Shown one piece after another: positions 14,868-20,831 of a stretch of 34,949 bases of DNA. The stretch covers positions 1 through 34,949 of IMG/VR virus record IMGVR_UViG_3300035220_000081; one strand, 5' to 3'. Positions within the stretch are counted from its first letter, which is position 1. Every line of letters begins with the position of its first letter. This stretch comes from a virus. A program made the translations under genes and the position numbers. Under the pieces are notes generated by a model that saw only the letters and a list, made by a program, of their open reading frames with translations, made no database searches and was not told the DNA's origin.

Positions 14868-15536
14868 ATGGCAAAAAGAATGACAGATACAGACAAGTGG
14901 AAGAAACGCTTTGTCCGTGAACTAACACCTCAACATAAGCTATTATGGTTTTACATTTTAGATGACTGCAATCACGCAGGAATTTGGGAGGTAGATATTG
15001 ATGTAGCTTCTATAAGAGTAGGCTTTGACCTATCTCAAGACGACTTACCATCACTATTTGGAGATAAGGTAATATCATTTGACAATGGCGACAAATGGTT
15101 TATTCCTGACTTTATTGAGTATCAGTATGGAGAGTTAAATCAAAATTCAAACGTACATAAATCTGTAATTAACCTATTAAACAAATATAATCTTGAAGGG
15201 TATCTAAAGGGTTCACAAAGGGTAGAAAGTACCCTTAAAGATAAAGATACAGATATAGTTATAGTTAAAGAAAAGGTTAAGGCTAAAAGGTTTGCAAAGC
15301 CAACTATTGAAGATATAAAAGAATACTGCATTGAAAGAAACAACTTTGTTGATGCAGAGAAATTCTTTGATTACTATTCTTCTAATGGTTGGAAGGTAGG
15401 AAAGAATCCTATGAAAGATTGGAAAGCATCTGTCAGAACTTGGGAGAAGAACTCAACGTCAGAGCAATCGAAAGGAAAGGTACAACAATCACTAGACACT
15501 TGGCAAGAAGCTAGACAAATGATAAACAATGGATAA
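14868..15536 (+). CDS. DnaD-like replication initiation protein
   Basis: A 222-residue protein with an N-terminal winged-helix-like domain (KRFVRELTPQHKLLWFYILD), a Lys/Asp-rich linker (TLKDKDTDIVIVKEKVKAK), and a C-terminal motif WKVGKNPMKDWKASVRTWEK. This layout is typical of phage DnaD-like or Lin1244-type initiators. The AAGGGT repeat copy B lies inside the gene and encodes part of the linker, as lambda O carries its own origin. It would open the origin and recruit helicase loading. Confidence 0.72.
   Translation: MAKRMTDTDKWKKRFVRELTPQHKLLWFYILDDCNHAGIWEVDIDVASIRVGFDLSQDDLPSLFGDKVISFDNGDKWFIPDFIEYQYGELNQNSNVHKSVINLLNKYNLEGYLKGSQRVESTLKDKDTDIVIVKEKVKAKRFAKPTIEDIKEYCIERNNFVDAEKFFDYYSSNGWKVGKNPMKDWKASVRTWEKNSTSEQSKGKVQQSLDTWQEARQMINNG
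15196..15287 (+). repeat. AAGGGT element, copy B (inside initiator gene), candidate origin
   Basis: Three direct AAGGGT units begin at 15196, 15207 and 15218 (exact 11-bp period). AGGGTA (15219-15224) and TACCCT (15230-15235) are inverted around a 5-base loop, and an AAAGAT-rich tract runs to about 15287. It is conserved with copies A and C although here it is coding, which argues for DNA-level function. Confidence 0.85.
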
Positions 15537-15930
15537 AGATAAAACTAAACAGGTGTGGTATAGGTTTAGCAAAGACCTAGAGCAACTAAATATTGATTGT
15601 GTAGATTTACTAAGCAAGTGCTACATTATGTTGGGTCAGCGACCTGACACGCAGCAGGTGGTTATGATGAGTAAGATGTTGGTAGATGACCTATCAAGGT
15701 ATTACGGTTCAATGGAGATGGAGGAGGTTGCCTTTGCGTTTGAGCAAGGAATAAGACATTCTGAAAGCGGTGGATTTGTAAACGTAAGGAGTTGGAATAT
15801 TTGGCTTAAAGAATACAAGGCTAAAGCTATGCTTCGCAGACAACAAAACTATATAACAGATTATCAAAAGAACCAACAACAGCAAAAGCTGATTGATGAA
15901 ACTATTAATAAAGCAAAAAAATTAAAATAA
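15529..15930 (+). CDS. Replication-associated hypothetical protein
   Basis: This 133-residue helical protein has the pattern RPDTQQVVMMSKMLVDDLSR, then AFEQGIRHSESGGFVNVRS and WLKEYKAK. That pattern recurs beside DnaD-like initiators in Bacteroidetes phages. It may load or regulate the host helicase, but no catalytic motif is visible. It overlaps the initiator gene by 8 bases and the next by 1, so coupled expression is likely. Confidence 0.62.
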   Translation: MDKDKTKQVWYRFSKDLEQLNIDCVDLLSKCYIMLGQRPDTQQVVMMSKMLVDDLSRYYGSMEMEEVAFAFEQGIRHSESGGFVNVRSWNIWLKEYKAKAMLRRQQNYITDYQKNQQQQKLIDETINKAKKLK

Positions 15931-16130
15931 TGGGAATTTATAAGCACGTACAGAATATAGTAGTAGAAGATAAAAACGCATTATCTAAGGTAGTAATTCC
16001 AAAAATAATCAACTCAGATGTTGGGTTTCAATTATACTTTGGCAAAATGGAAACAAGAGAAAGTATAAGCACTAAAGTTACAAGGAATGAAGAAAGTATA
16101 AGAGTTTCTGACCACTACGGAAACTATTAA
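15930..16130 (+). CDS. Hypothetical protein
   Basis: A 66-residue protein of unknown function with strand-like segments (FQLYFGKMETRESISTKV) and mixed charge. Its start overlaps the preceding stop by one base, which supports translation. No family was recognised. Confidence 0.65.
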   Translation: MGIYKHVQNIVVEDKNALSKVVIPKIINSDVGFQLYFGKMETRESISTKVTRNEESIRVSDHYGNY

Positions 16131-16131
16131 T

Positions 16132-16383
16132 ATGGCTAAAAGAACTATAAATTGGGCAAGAGTTTACTATAAGATAGCAAACAATAAAACGGTATCTAGG
16201 AGGTGGTTATCTAGGTTAGATGAAATTTTTGTAACAACTGACGACCTACAAGAGTTAAACAAAGACAAGATGATTCTTTATAGGTTAGCTAACAACTGCA
16301 ACAAAAAGATTGACGACATAGACATACAGATAAATGCAGTAGAGTTTATAAGCGAACACGGAGAAACAACAGATAGATTTTAA
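16132..16383 (+). CDS. Hypothetical helical protein
   Basis: An 83-residue protein with the segments ARVYYKIANNKTVSRRWLSR and NNCNKKIDDIDIQINAVEF, probably helical, of unknown function. It is packed between neighbours one base apart. Confidence 0.65.
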   Translation: MAKRTINWARVYYKIANNKTVSRRWLSRLDEIFVTTDDLQELNKDKMILYRLANNCNKKIDDIDIQINAVEFISEHGETTDRF

Positions 16384-16384
16384 T

Positions 16385-16585
16385 ATGAAACAAGAAAGAC
16401 CATTTGAAACAAAGAGGTTTATATCTTCTTTAGAAAGTCCTATTGTTCATCAGGGCAATATAGATGAGATACTAAGGATTTGCAGAGAGTATTATAAATT
16501 TAAGGAAAAGTGTAGAGAACATAATTTATCTTGCGATGATGATTTGCTAGGAATAGAGAATATATACAAAACAATAAAAAAATAA
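16385..16585 (+). CDS. Hypothetical protein
   Basis: A 66-residue acidic to neutral protein of unknown function with a helical C-terminal half (EILRICREYYKFKEKCREHN). It is one base from both neighbours, which supports a polycistronic mRNA. Confidence 0.63.
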   Translation: MKQERPFETKRFISSLESPIVHQGNIDEILRICREYYKFKEKCREHNLSCDDDLLGIENIYKTIKK

Positions 16586-16586
16586 T

Positions 16587-17027
16587 ATGGAAACTATACT
16601 ACTAATATTGTTGCTTCTTTCAGTTTTATATATTATATTTGCACAAAGACACACTCAATCTGACATATCAGACATTGAATTTCGTATGCAGATACTAAAA
16701 TATACTTGTCAAGAGTATGAGAATAGGATTAATAAATTAGAGAATAGTTTTGCAAAGGTTAACACCAACATTAAGCGAAGAAAAAATACAAATCGCTATC
16801 GTAGAATACTTAAAACTTCAATATCCAAATGCGTTGTTTACTGCAACAATGGGTGGTCAGTTTCAAAAGCACTTCTCACAAAGGCTAAAAGCAAAACGAA
16901 CAGGGTACTTGAAGGGAGTATCAGACCTGCTTATATTCGAGCCAAACGAAAAGTACACAGCTTTGTTTATAGAGCTAAAGAAAGACAAGAAATGCTACGC
17001 ATCCAAAGAACAAAAGATGTTTATTAA
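16587..17027 (+). CDS. Membrane coiled-coil protein; C-terminal part overlaps VRR-NUC
   Basis: The first ~55 residues look real: a membrane helix (METILLILLLLSVLYIIF) and a coiled coil (TCQEYENRINKLENS). From about residue 56 the frame runs 278 bases inside the VRR-NUC gene and reads as an Arg/Lys-rich shadow. Either the C-terminus is genuine overlap, or a +1 frameshift near 16745 joins the membrane segment to the nuclease. The N-terminus also covers a promoter-like TATATTTG at 16634-16641. Confidence 0.5.
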   Translation: METILLILLLLSVLYIIFAQRHTQSDISDIEFRMQILKYTCQEYENRINKLENSFAKVNTNIKRRKNTNRYRRILKTSISKCVVYCNNGWSVSKALLTKAKSKTNRVLEGSIRPAYIRAKRKVHSFVYRAKERQEMLRIQRTKDVY

Positions 17028-17121
17028 AAACGCACTAGACAGGGGGTACTACGGTATATGTTGCAAGGGGTTCGACCATTGCAAAGAAATAATAGATAAA
17101 TATTTTAAAAACGAATTATAA
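16750..17121 (+). CDS. VRR-NUC domain nuclease, non-ATG start
   Basis: This 123-residue protein matches VRR-NUC: SEEKIQIAIVEYLKLQYPN, GYLKGVSDLLIFEP, then ALFIELKKDK with the Asp and Glu-x-Lys catalytic pattern, and ASKEQKMFI with the conserved Gln. These stand-alone phage nucleases cleave branched or flapped DNA. A stop at 16738 closes the frame and there is no ATG before the conserved core, so I use TTG at 16750. Frameshifting from the upstream frame is the alternative. Confidence 0.82.
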   Translation: MQRLTPTLSEEKIQIAIVEYLKLQYPNALFTATMGGQFQKHFSQRLKAKRTGYLKGVSDLLIFEPNEKYTALFIELKKDKKCYASKEQKMFIKNALDRGYYGICCKGFDHCKEIIDKYFKNEL

Positions 17122-17438
17122 TGGATAAGAGTAAACACTATTACGACTATACTAGGAACTGCTCTTGTGGCGGTGCTTGTTTATGCAGGAGAGTAGAAGA
17201 AGAAAAAGAAGATATTTCTGTTCCTAGTTATTACATAGGAAACAATGGCTATGAAGCAAGGAAAGTTATATCGGGATTTGATTTATCCTACAATGTAGGA
17301 ACTGCCACAACATATCTTTTACGTTGTGGAAAGAAAAAAGAACAAGGAATGACTGACAAAGATAAACACATTGAGGACATAGAAAAGGCTATGAACCATT
17401 TGATATTTGAACTAGAAAGACTTAAAGATGGAAAATAA
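17121..17438 (+). CDS. DUF3310-like protein with Cys-rich N-terminus
   Basis: A 105-residue protein. The C-terminal half resembles DUF3310: EARKVISGFDLSYNVGTATT, YLLRCGKKKEQG and a terminal helix DIEKAMNHLIFELERL. This family is common in phage nucleotide-metabolism modules. The N-terminus has CSCGGACLCRR, a probable metal-binding knuckle that is not part of the usual domain. It starts on the preceding stop and overlaps the next gene by 11 bases. Confidence 0.68.
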   Translation: MDKSKHYYDYTRNCSCGGACLCRRVEEEKEDISVPSYYIGNNGYEARKVISGFDLSYNVGTATTYLLRCGKKKEQGMTDKDKHIEDIEKAMNHLIFELERLKDGK

Positions 17439-17658
17439 AGATATTAAAGTATTGGTTATAGAGCAACTAATTGTTCAGTACAAAGAAATGCAAGAGAAAG
17501 AGGACTACTCTTTTGTAACAAAAGACACTTTGCTAGAAGAAATTTCAAGATTAGAAATGATGGTAAAGTATATGGATAAATTTAAAGATGCAGAGCCAAC
17601 AACAGAGATAGAAACTGCGGAAGTAACTGCTAAAGAAACAAAAGAAGATGAGCATTAA
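17428..17658 (+). CDS. Acidic coiled-coil hypothetical protein
   Basis: This 76-residue acidic protein has a predicted coiled coil (EQLIVQYKEMQEKEDY) and a Thr/Glu-rich tail (TTEIETAEVTAKETKEDEH). The tail sequence contains the 11-mer AAGTAACTGCT, identical to an iteron unit, probably by chance. Its function is unknown. It overlaps both neighbours by 11 bases. Confidence 0.62.
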   Translation: MENKDIKVLVIEQLIVQYKEMQEKEDYSFVTKDTLLEEISRLEMMVKYMDKFKDAEPTTEIETAEVTAKETKEDEH

Positions 17659-17845
17659 TATATACGACAGAAAAGATATGCGTGGAGGTGGATATGCTAA
17701 ACGTAAGTTCACACTAGAAGAAGCGGATGCAATTCGTGCCGAGTATAAGGCGGGAGGTATAAGTCAAAATCAGTTAGCGGCAAAGCACAATGTTAGTCAG
17801 CCAATAATAAATATGCTACTGAAAGGAAAAACTTATACGAAATAA
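17648..17845 (+). CDS. HTH protein
   Basis: This 65-residue protein has a classic helix-turn-helix: TLEEADAIRAEYKAGG followed by SQNQLAAKHNVSQPIINMLL and a GKTYTK end. The pattern is common in HTH modules attached to homing endonucleases and recombinases. It is the last gene of the long operon and may regulate the accessory region downstream. Confidence 0.72.
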   Translation: MSINIYDRKDMRGGGYAKRKFTLEEADAIRAEYKAGGISQNQLAAKHNVSQPIINMLLKGKTYTK

Positions 17846-17877
17846 TTTGGTATTGTAATAAATTATTTATATGTTTG
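17846..17877 (+). promoter_or_regulatory. Strong promoter of the 17984 gene
   Basis: TTTG (17846-17849), a 20-base spacer and TATGTTTG (17870-17877) match the consensus exactly. The transcript would begin near 17882 with a leader of about 100 bases carrying the G-rich motif. Confidence 0.82.
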
Positions 17878-17887
17878 CCTTGCAAAT

Positions 17888-17932
17888 GGGGGGAACTCAG
17901 GGGGGTACACTAGGGGGTACACTAGGGGGGGG
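17888..17932 (+). promoter_or_regulatory. G-quadruplex motif in a 5' leader
   Basis: Four G-runs of 6, 6, 5 and 8 bases are separated by loops of 6, 7 and 7 bases (aactca, tacacta, tacacta). This satisfies the canonical G3+N1-7 quadruplex rule in an AT-rich genome. The last two runs form a tandem GGGGGTACACTA repeat. It is on the RNA-like strand, so the leader mRNA could fold into a quadruplex. Confidence 0.85.
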
Positions 17933-17983
17933 TCTTGATGCAAACAACAATACAGAATAATAACCTAAATAAAATATTACATT

Positions 17984-18310
17984 ATGAACTACGATGATTG
18001 GAAATTAAGTACACCTGAAGATGAGATGAGCTATGCACCTGAAGTATTAGAAGCTGACGATGTATCTGCTTGGTTGAAAGAACAAGGTGCAGAGAATATA
18101 GATGTAAGACAAGGAGAGATAGATGTAGATGTTACATTTGACTACGAGGGTGCTTACTACATTTTAGAAGATTTAACTTTATTAAAGTACGAAGATATAA
18201 ACTCTATACAAGGTATGATAGGTATGTATGACGACACAGGTACTACTTGTTGTGGTGCAGGTTATGATAGCGACCATAGAAGATGTAACAACTGCAAAGA
18301 AGCGTTTTAA
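17984..18310 (+). CDS. Acidic protein with Cys-rich C-terminus, isolated transcription unit
   Basis: A 108-residue, strongly acidic protein (YAPEVLEADDVSAWLKEQ) with a C-terminal Cys cluster, TTCCGAGYDSDHRRCNNCKEAF, that looks like a small zinc ribbon. It has its own strong promoter, a G-quadruplex leader and the genome's strongest terminator, so it is expressed alone. I do not recognise a family. An early host-takeover or regulatory role is conceivable from this layout. Confidence 0.72.
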   Translation: MNYDDWKLSTPEDEMSYAPEVLEADDVSAWLKEQGAENIDVRQGEIDVDVTFDYEGAYYILEDLTLLKYEDINSIQGMIGMYDDTGTTCCGAGYDSDHRRCNNCKEAF

Positions 18311-18349
18311 TAGTACACATTGTGTTTTGTGTGATTTGTTTTGTGTTTA

Positions 18350-18398
18350 GATGAAGGGTGGGGGTTTTTTAGTTTCCCTCACTTTTCATCTTTTTTTT
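18350..18398 (+). terminator. Strong intrinsic terminator
   Basis: Bases 18350-18364 and 18376-18390 pair over 15 bp (three G-T wobbles) around an 11-base loop, followed by eight T. It is the strongest intrinsic terminator in the window and ends the 17984 unit. Confidence 0.85.
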
Positions 18399-18450
18399 AT
18401 TTCTTTTCTTTTTTTTTTAAATTATATTTTTTTTGATTTTTAAACTTCTC

Positions 18451-18516
18451 AAGTAACTGCGAAGTAACTGCCAAGAAACTGCCAAGTAACTGCTAAGGAA
18501 CTGCCAAGTAACTGCT
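18451..18516 (+). repeat. Iteron array 1, six 11-bp units
   Basis: Six head-to-tail units of consensus AAGTAACTGCC lie at 18451, 18462, 18473, 18484, 18495 and 18506, each differing from consensus at no more than one or two positions. The period equals one helical turn, placing binding sites on one face of the DNA. Confidence 0.92.
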
Positions 18517-18613
18517 GATGGTAGGGGTAGGGGTGTCCTGATGAGCCAAATTCTGTGTTGATATTTTTTTTAAAAAAACATTAGAAAATATTAGGATATT
18601 AAATTTATTTTGT

Positions 18614-18632
18614 TATTTGCGTGTACTTATAT
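18614..18632 (+). promoter_or_regulatory. 19-bp shared element, copy 1
   Basis: TATTTGCGTGTACTTATAT is identical to 20279-20297 in the second control region. The TATTTGC part resembles a -7 box but the upstream TA is missing, so it may be a weak promoter or an operator. Confidence 0.7.
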
Positions 18633-18677
18633 AGCAAAACAAGTATCAAACTTTTTTACAATTATTTTAAAAAAACA

Positions 18678-18708
18678 TTAGGATATTAAAAAAATAGTGT
18701 TATGTTTG
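18678..18708 (+). promoter_or_regulatory. Promoter of the 18733 gene, overlapped by the TTAGGATATTAAA motif
   Basis: TTAG (18678-18681), a 19-base spacer and TATGTTTG (18701-18708). The -33 element is the first part of the repeated motif TTAGGATATTAAA, so a protein bound there would cover the promoter. The leader is about 20 bases long. Confidence 0.72.
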
Positions 18709-18713
18709 CAATG

Positions 18714-18747
18714 AATTTAAAACTAAAACATTATGAACACAACAGAA
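18714..18747 (+). repeat. 34-bp leader duplication, copy 1
   Basis: The 34 bases covering the leader (aactaaaacattATG) and the first five codons, encoding MNTTE, are identical to 19257-19290 at the start of the next gene. The repeat ends with gaa of the fifth codon. Confidence 0.9.
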
Positions 18748-19233
18748 AACAACAAACTAATAGCAGAATTTATGGGTGCTGTCGGCACACCTAAATATAA
18801 TCCTACGGAGTGGGATGTGTACCTCACAGGATGTTTAGACGTTGATTCAGACGATGAAAATGCACAACATTTCTACACTCCTGATGAAATGAAATACCAC
18901 AAATCTTGGAATTGGCTTATGCCTGTAATTAGTAAGTGTTTGGAGATAGGTAAAAATGTACCTATTGAAAGAATTTATCATAGTTTACATACACAAGACT
19001 TATCATTTGCGTACAAATCAGTAGTAGAATTTATTAAGGGCAGAGGGCTAAACTCTGTGTCAGTTACAAACAATTATGAAATAGAAACAGACAATTATAT
19101 AAAATGGTTTAAAGAAGAAAACTCTGACCAATATGGAGAACTTAAATGGTTAATAGATTTACTATTAAATAGTAAACATAAAGATAATATAATTGATGTG
19201 TTAAAAACAACTAATGAGGATTATGTATTATAA
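18733..19233 (+). CDS. Phage ABA-sandwich-like hypothetical protein
   Basis: This 166-residue acidic protein contains NKLIAEFMGAVGTPK, then YHKSWNWLMPVISKCLEIG and VVEFIKGRGL. The order IAEFMG, SWNWLMPV and late FI recalls the widespread Bacteroidetes phage family sometimes called phage ABA sandwich or BC1872-like. The function is unknown. The first five codons and the leader are duplicated at 19257-19290 before the next gene. Confidence 0.65.
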   Translation: MNTTENNKLIAEFMGAVGTPKYNPTEWDVYLTGCLDVDSDDENAQHFYTPDEMKYHKSWNWLMPVISKCLEIGKNVPIERIYHSLHTQDLSFAYKSVVEFIKGRGLNSVSVTNNYEIETDNYIKWFKEENSDQYGELKWLIDLLLNSKHKDNIIDVLKTTNEDYVL

Positions 19234-19243
19234 AAAAAAGTAT

Positions 19244-19251
19244 TATATTTG
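19244..19251 (+). promoter_or_regulatory. -7 element of the 19276 gene
   Basis: TATATTTG is just after the stop of the preceding gene, 24 bases from the ATG. A TTAT at 19221-19224 is at 19-base spacing, a weak -33. Confidence 0.65.
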
Positions 19252-19256
19252 TAAAT

Positions 19257-19290
19257 AATTTAAAACTAAAACATTATGAACACAACAGAA
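19257..19290 (+). repeat. 34-bp leader duplication, copy 2
   Basis: Exact copy of 18714-18747; see that entry. The genes diverge completely after the MNTTE codons. Confidence 0.9.
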
Positions 19291-19446
19291 CAAAGAGCAG
19301 GAGGTTATATAAACGAGGTTTCGGTAGCTAAATCAAGAGCAATTAAAACACCTTTGCACCTATATCCTGAATGGAATACTAAAGTAAACAAATGTAATTC
19401 ACTAGAGGAGATACAAACTTTATTAAAGAAAGATAAAAATAATTAG
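19276..19446 (+). CDS. 56-residue hypothetical protein, duplicated N-terminus
   Basis: This short protein (MNTTEQRAGGYINEVSVAKS, 56 residues) shares its first five codons and leader with the 18733 gene but is otherwise unrelated. Unlike the operon genes further left, it has its own promoter. Its stop TAG overlaps the TTAGG -33 element of the next promoter. No family was recognised. Confidence 0.68.
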   Translation: MNTTEQRAGGYINEVSVAKSRAIKTPLHLYPEWNTKVNKCNSLEEIQTLLKKDKNN

Positions 19447-19475
19447 GTTTATATTAAAAAAGTTTATTATATTTG
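19443..19475 (+). promoter_or_regulatory. Promoter of the 19514 gene
   Basis: TTAG (19443-19446), a 21-base spacer and TATATTTG (19468-19475). The leader is about 34 bases and ends with A-rich sequence (acaagacaATG). Confidence 0.7.
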
Positions 19476-19513
19476 CCTAACAAAACAATTAATAACAACT
19501 AAAACACAAGACA

Positions 19514-19804
19514 ATGAAAGATTTAATAGCAAATAATATTTTAAGAGAGAAGTATTCATCTAGGGGAGGGGGTATAGAAATTGACCTAACAGACTTTGGA
19601 TATGATGGAGAAAAAATGACTACATATCAAAACTATCTAGGAGGAGGTATGCTAGGTAGCGTAAGCAACGATTGTACTATATCAGGATATTGGCAACACG
19701 ACAACGACCTACAAGAAATACAAAGAAACCTGAACGAATACTATTGTGAGCAAATAGGTGCAACGACAGAGGACTTTGACAACAGACCTACATCAGCGTA
19801 CTAA
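19514..19804 (+). CDS. Hypothetical accessory protein
   Basis: A 96-residue acidic protein with a Gly-rich middle (YQNYLGGGMLGSVSND) and no recognised family. It has its own promoter, while the following 19846 gene appears to be cotranscribed. The D/N-rich ends suggest a soluble protein. Confidence 0.65.
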   Translation: MKDLIANNILREKYSSRGGGIEIDLTDFGYDGEKMTTYQNYLGGGMLGSVSNDCTISGYWQHDNDLQEIQRNLNEYYCEQIGATTEDFDNRPTSAY

Positions 19805-19845
19805 AACAAAAGAAAGTAGCTTAAAACACATTAAAACAAGAAACA

Positions 19846-20046
19846 ATGAGAACATTTGAATATAGAAGTAGCGAATTAAACAATATGGTAAAAGATGGAT
19901 ACGAGAATAGCCATCGAGAAATTGACTACTACAAGATTAATTTAAAGATATGGGATACTAAAAACAATAGCACCAAGACCTTATCAATAACTAACAAAGA
20001 ATACAATAAGATAAAAGAAATACTTTTGGAGGATAAAGAAAATTAA
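19846..20046 (+). CDS. Hypothetical accessory protein
   Basis: A 66-residue basic protein with strand and helix segments (REIDYYKINLKIWDTKNN, then NKEYNKIKEIL) and no recognised family. It lies 41 bases after the preceding gene without its own promoter and ends just before control region R2. Confidence 0.62.
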   Translation: MRTFEYRSSELNNMVKDGYENSHREIDYYKINLKIWDTKNNSTKTLSITNKEYNKIKEILLEDKEN

Positions 20047-20069
20047 ATTTTTGTGTTTTGTTTTGTTTT

Positions 20070-20105
20070 AAAAAAAGTTTGCAATTTATTTTGTAGGCTT
20101 TTTTT
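20070..20105 (+). terminator. Weak A/T hairpin terminator
   Basis: AAAAAAAG (20070-20077) can pair with CTTTTTTT (20098-20105), followed by more T. The stem is almost all A-T, so it is only a weak candidate. Confidence 0.35.
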
Positions 20106-20110
20106 TTATG

Positions 20111-20154
20111 TAGTATCTGCCGAGTATCTGCCGAGTATCTGCCAAGTAACTGCC
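20111..20154 (+). repeat. Iteron array 2, four 11-bp units
   Basis: Units at 20111, 20122, 20133 and 20144 read TAGTATCTGCC, GAGTATCTGCC (twice) and AAGTAACTGCC, the same family and phase as array 1. The first three share the A-to-T change in the centre (ATC), suggesting local tandem expansion. Confidence 0.9.
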
Positions 20155-20278
20155 AAATCTATAATGATTTTTTTATTGTGTGTTTTTGGCTTTTTTTTTG
20201 CTCTTATTTAGAATGATTATAAATAATAACTTGTTAATAACTTTATGCTTTTTTTATTGTGAGATTAAAAAATTAGTG

Positions 20279-20297
20279 TATTTGCGTGTACTTATAT
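20279..20297 (+). promoter_or_regulatory. 19-bp shared element, copy 2
   Basis: This is identical to 18614-18632. It lies about 125 bases after the iterons here and about 98 bases after them in R1. Confidence 0.7.
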
Positions 20298-20382
20298 TAG
20301 AAAGTTAAATTTTAAAAAAAAAATCATTTTTTATTAGGATATTAAAAAAGAATGTGTAAGGAGTTAAAAAAGATTAAATTTA

Positions 20383-20415
20383 TTTGCTTTGTATTAAAAA
20401 ACTTTTATATATTTG
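20383..20415 (+). promoter_or_regulatory. Promoter of the 20442 operon
   Basis: TTTG (20383-20386), a 21-base spacer and TATATTTG (20408-20415). The leader is about 22 bases long. Confidence 0.72.
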
Positions 20416-20441
20416 CGTATTATTAATCAATTAAAAATATT

Positions 20442-20588
20442 ATGATTTCTTTAAAAGAACAATTAGAACACGAACAAAAGACAGCAATTAAATGGATTAA
20501 CCTTTATAAAGATACCCATTCAAAAGACGTTTGCTTTTGGCAAGGTTATTTAAATGCTATAAATAAATTAATAGAATTAAATAGATAA
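20442..20588 (+). CDS. 48-residue hypothetical protein
   Basis: This short protein (MISLKEQLEHEQKTAIKWIN, ending FWQGYLNAINKLIELNR) is probably helical. Its pattern of an early Lys/Gln-rich helix and a late FWxGYLxAIN motif is common in small Bacteroidetes phage proteins. The function is unknown. It is first in an operon of small genes. Confidence 0.65.
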   Translation: MISLKEQLEHEQKTAIKWINLYKDTHSKDVCFWQGYLNAINKLIELNR

Positions 20589-20620
20589 CAACTAAAAACA
20601 TTAATTTAATTTAAAAAAAG

Positions 20621-20824
20621 ATGCAAAACGACACAATAAGCGAAAGACTAGAACTAACACTAGGAAACATCAAACACCAACAAAACCTTGTTTTGTGGGA
20701 CGACCTCGAAAAATTAGAGGAAGTACTAGAAAGAGTACAAGAACTAGAGAAACAAAACGAATTTTTAAAAGCTAAAATATTAAATTTAAAATATAAAATT
20801 CCAATAAGAACTAATTTAATTTAA
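20621..20824 (+). CDS. Coiled-coil hypothetical protein
   Basis: A 67-residue protein dominated by a coiled coil (DLEKLEEVLERVQELEKQNE). It has no recognised family and lies 32 bases after the previous gene in the same direction. A scaffolding or binding-partner role is possible. Confidence 0.65.
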   Translation: MQNDTISERLELTLGNIKHQQNLVLWDDLEKLEEVLERVQELEKQNEFLKAKILNLKYKIPIRTNLI

Positions 20825-20831
20825 AAATACT

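Larger units (their letters stand above)
18311..18732 (+). other. Control region R1 (no gene)
   Basis: This 422-bp gap holds the terminator, six 11-bp iterons (18451-18516), a TTAGGATATTAAA motif (18591-18603), a 19-bp element shared with R2 (18614-18632), a second TTAGGATATTAAA (18678-18690) and the promoter of the 18733 gene. T/A tracts that could bend DNA lie between them. I see no ORF. Confidence 0.8.
20047..20441 (+). other. Control region R2 (no gene)
   Basis: This 395-bp gap is organised like R1: four 11-bp iterons (20111-20154), the identical 19-bp element (20279-20297), a TTAGGATATTAAA motif (20334-20346) and the promoter of the 20442 gene. T-tracts separate them. I see no ORF. Confidence 0.78.

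Noticed and set aside
17621-17631. Exact iteron unit AAGTAACTGCT inside the 17428 gene
   Set aside because: The neighbouring ACTGC is 12 rather than 11 bases away and the bases encode an ordinary Val-Thr-Ala stretch, so chance is likelier than a third array.
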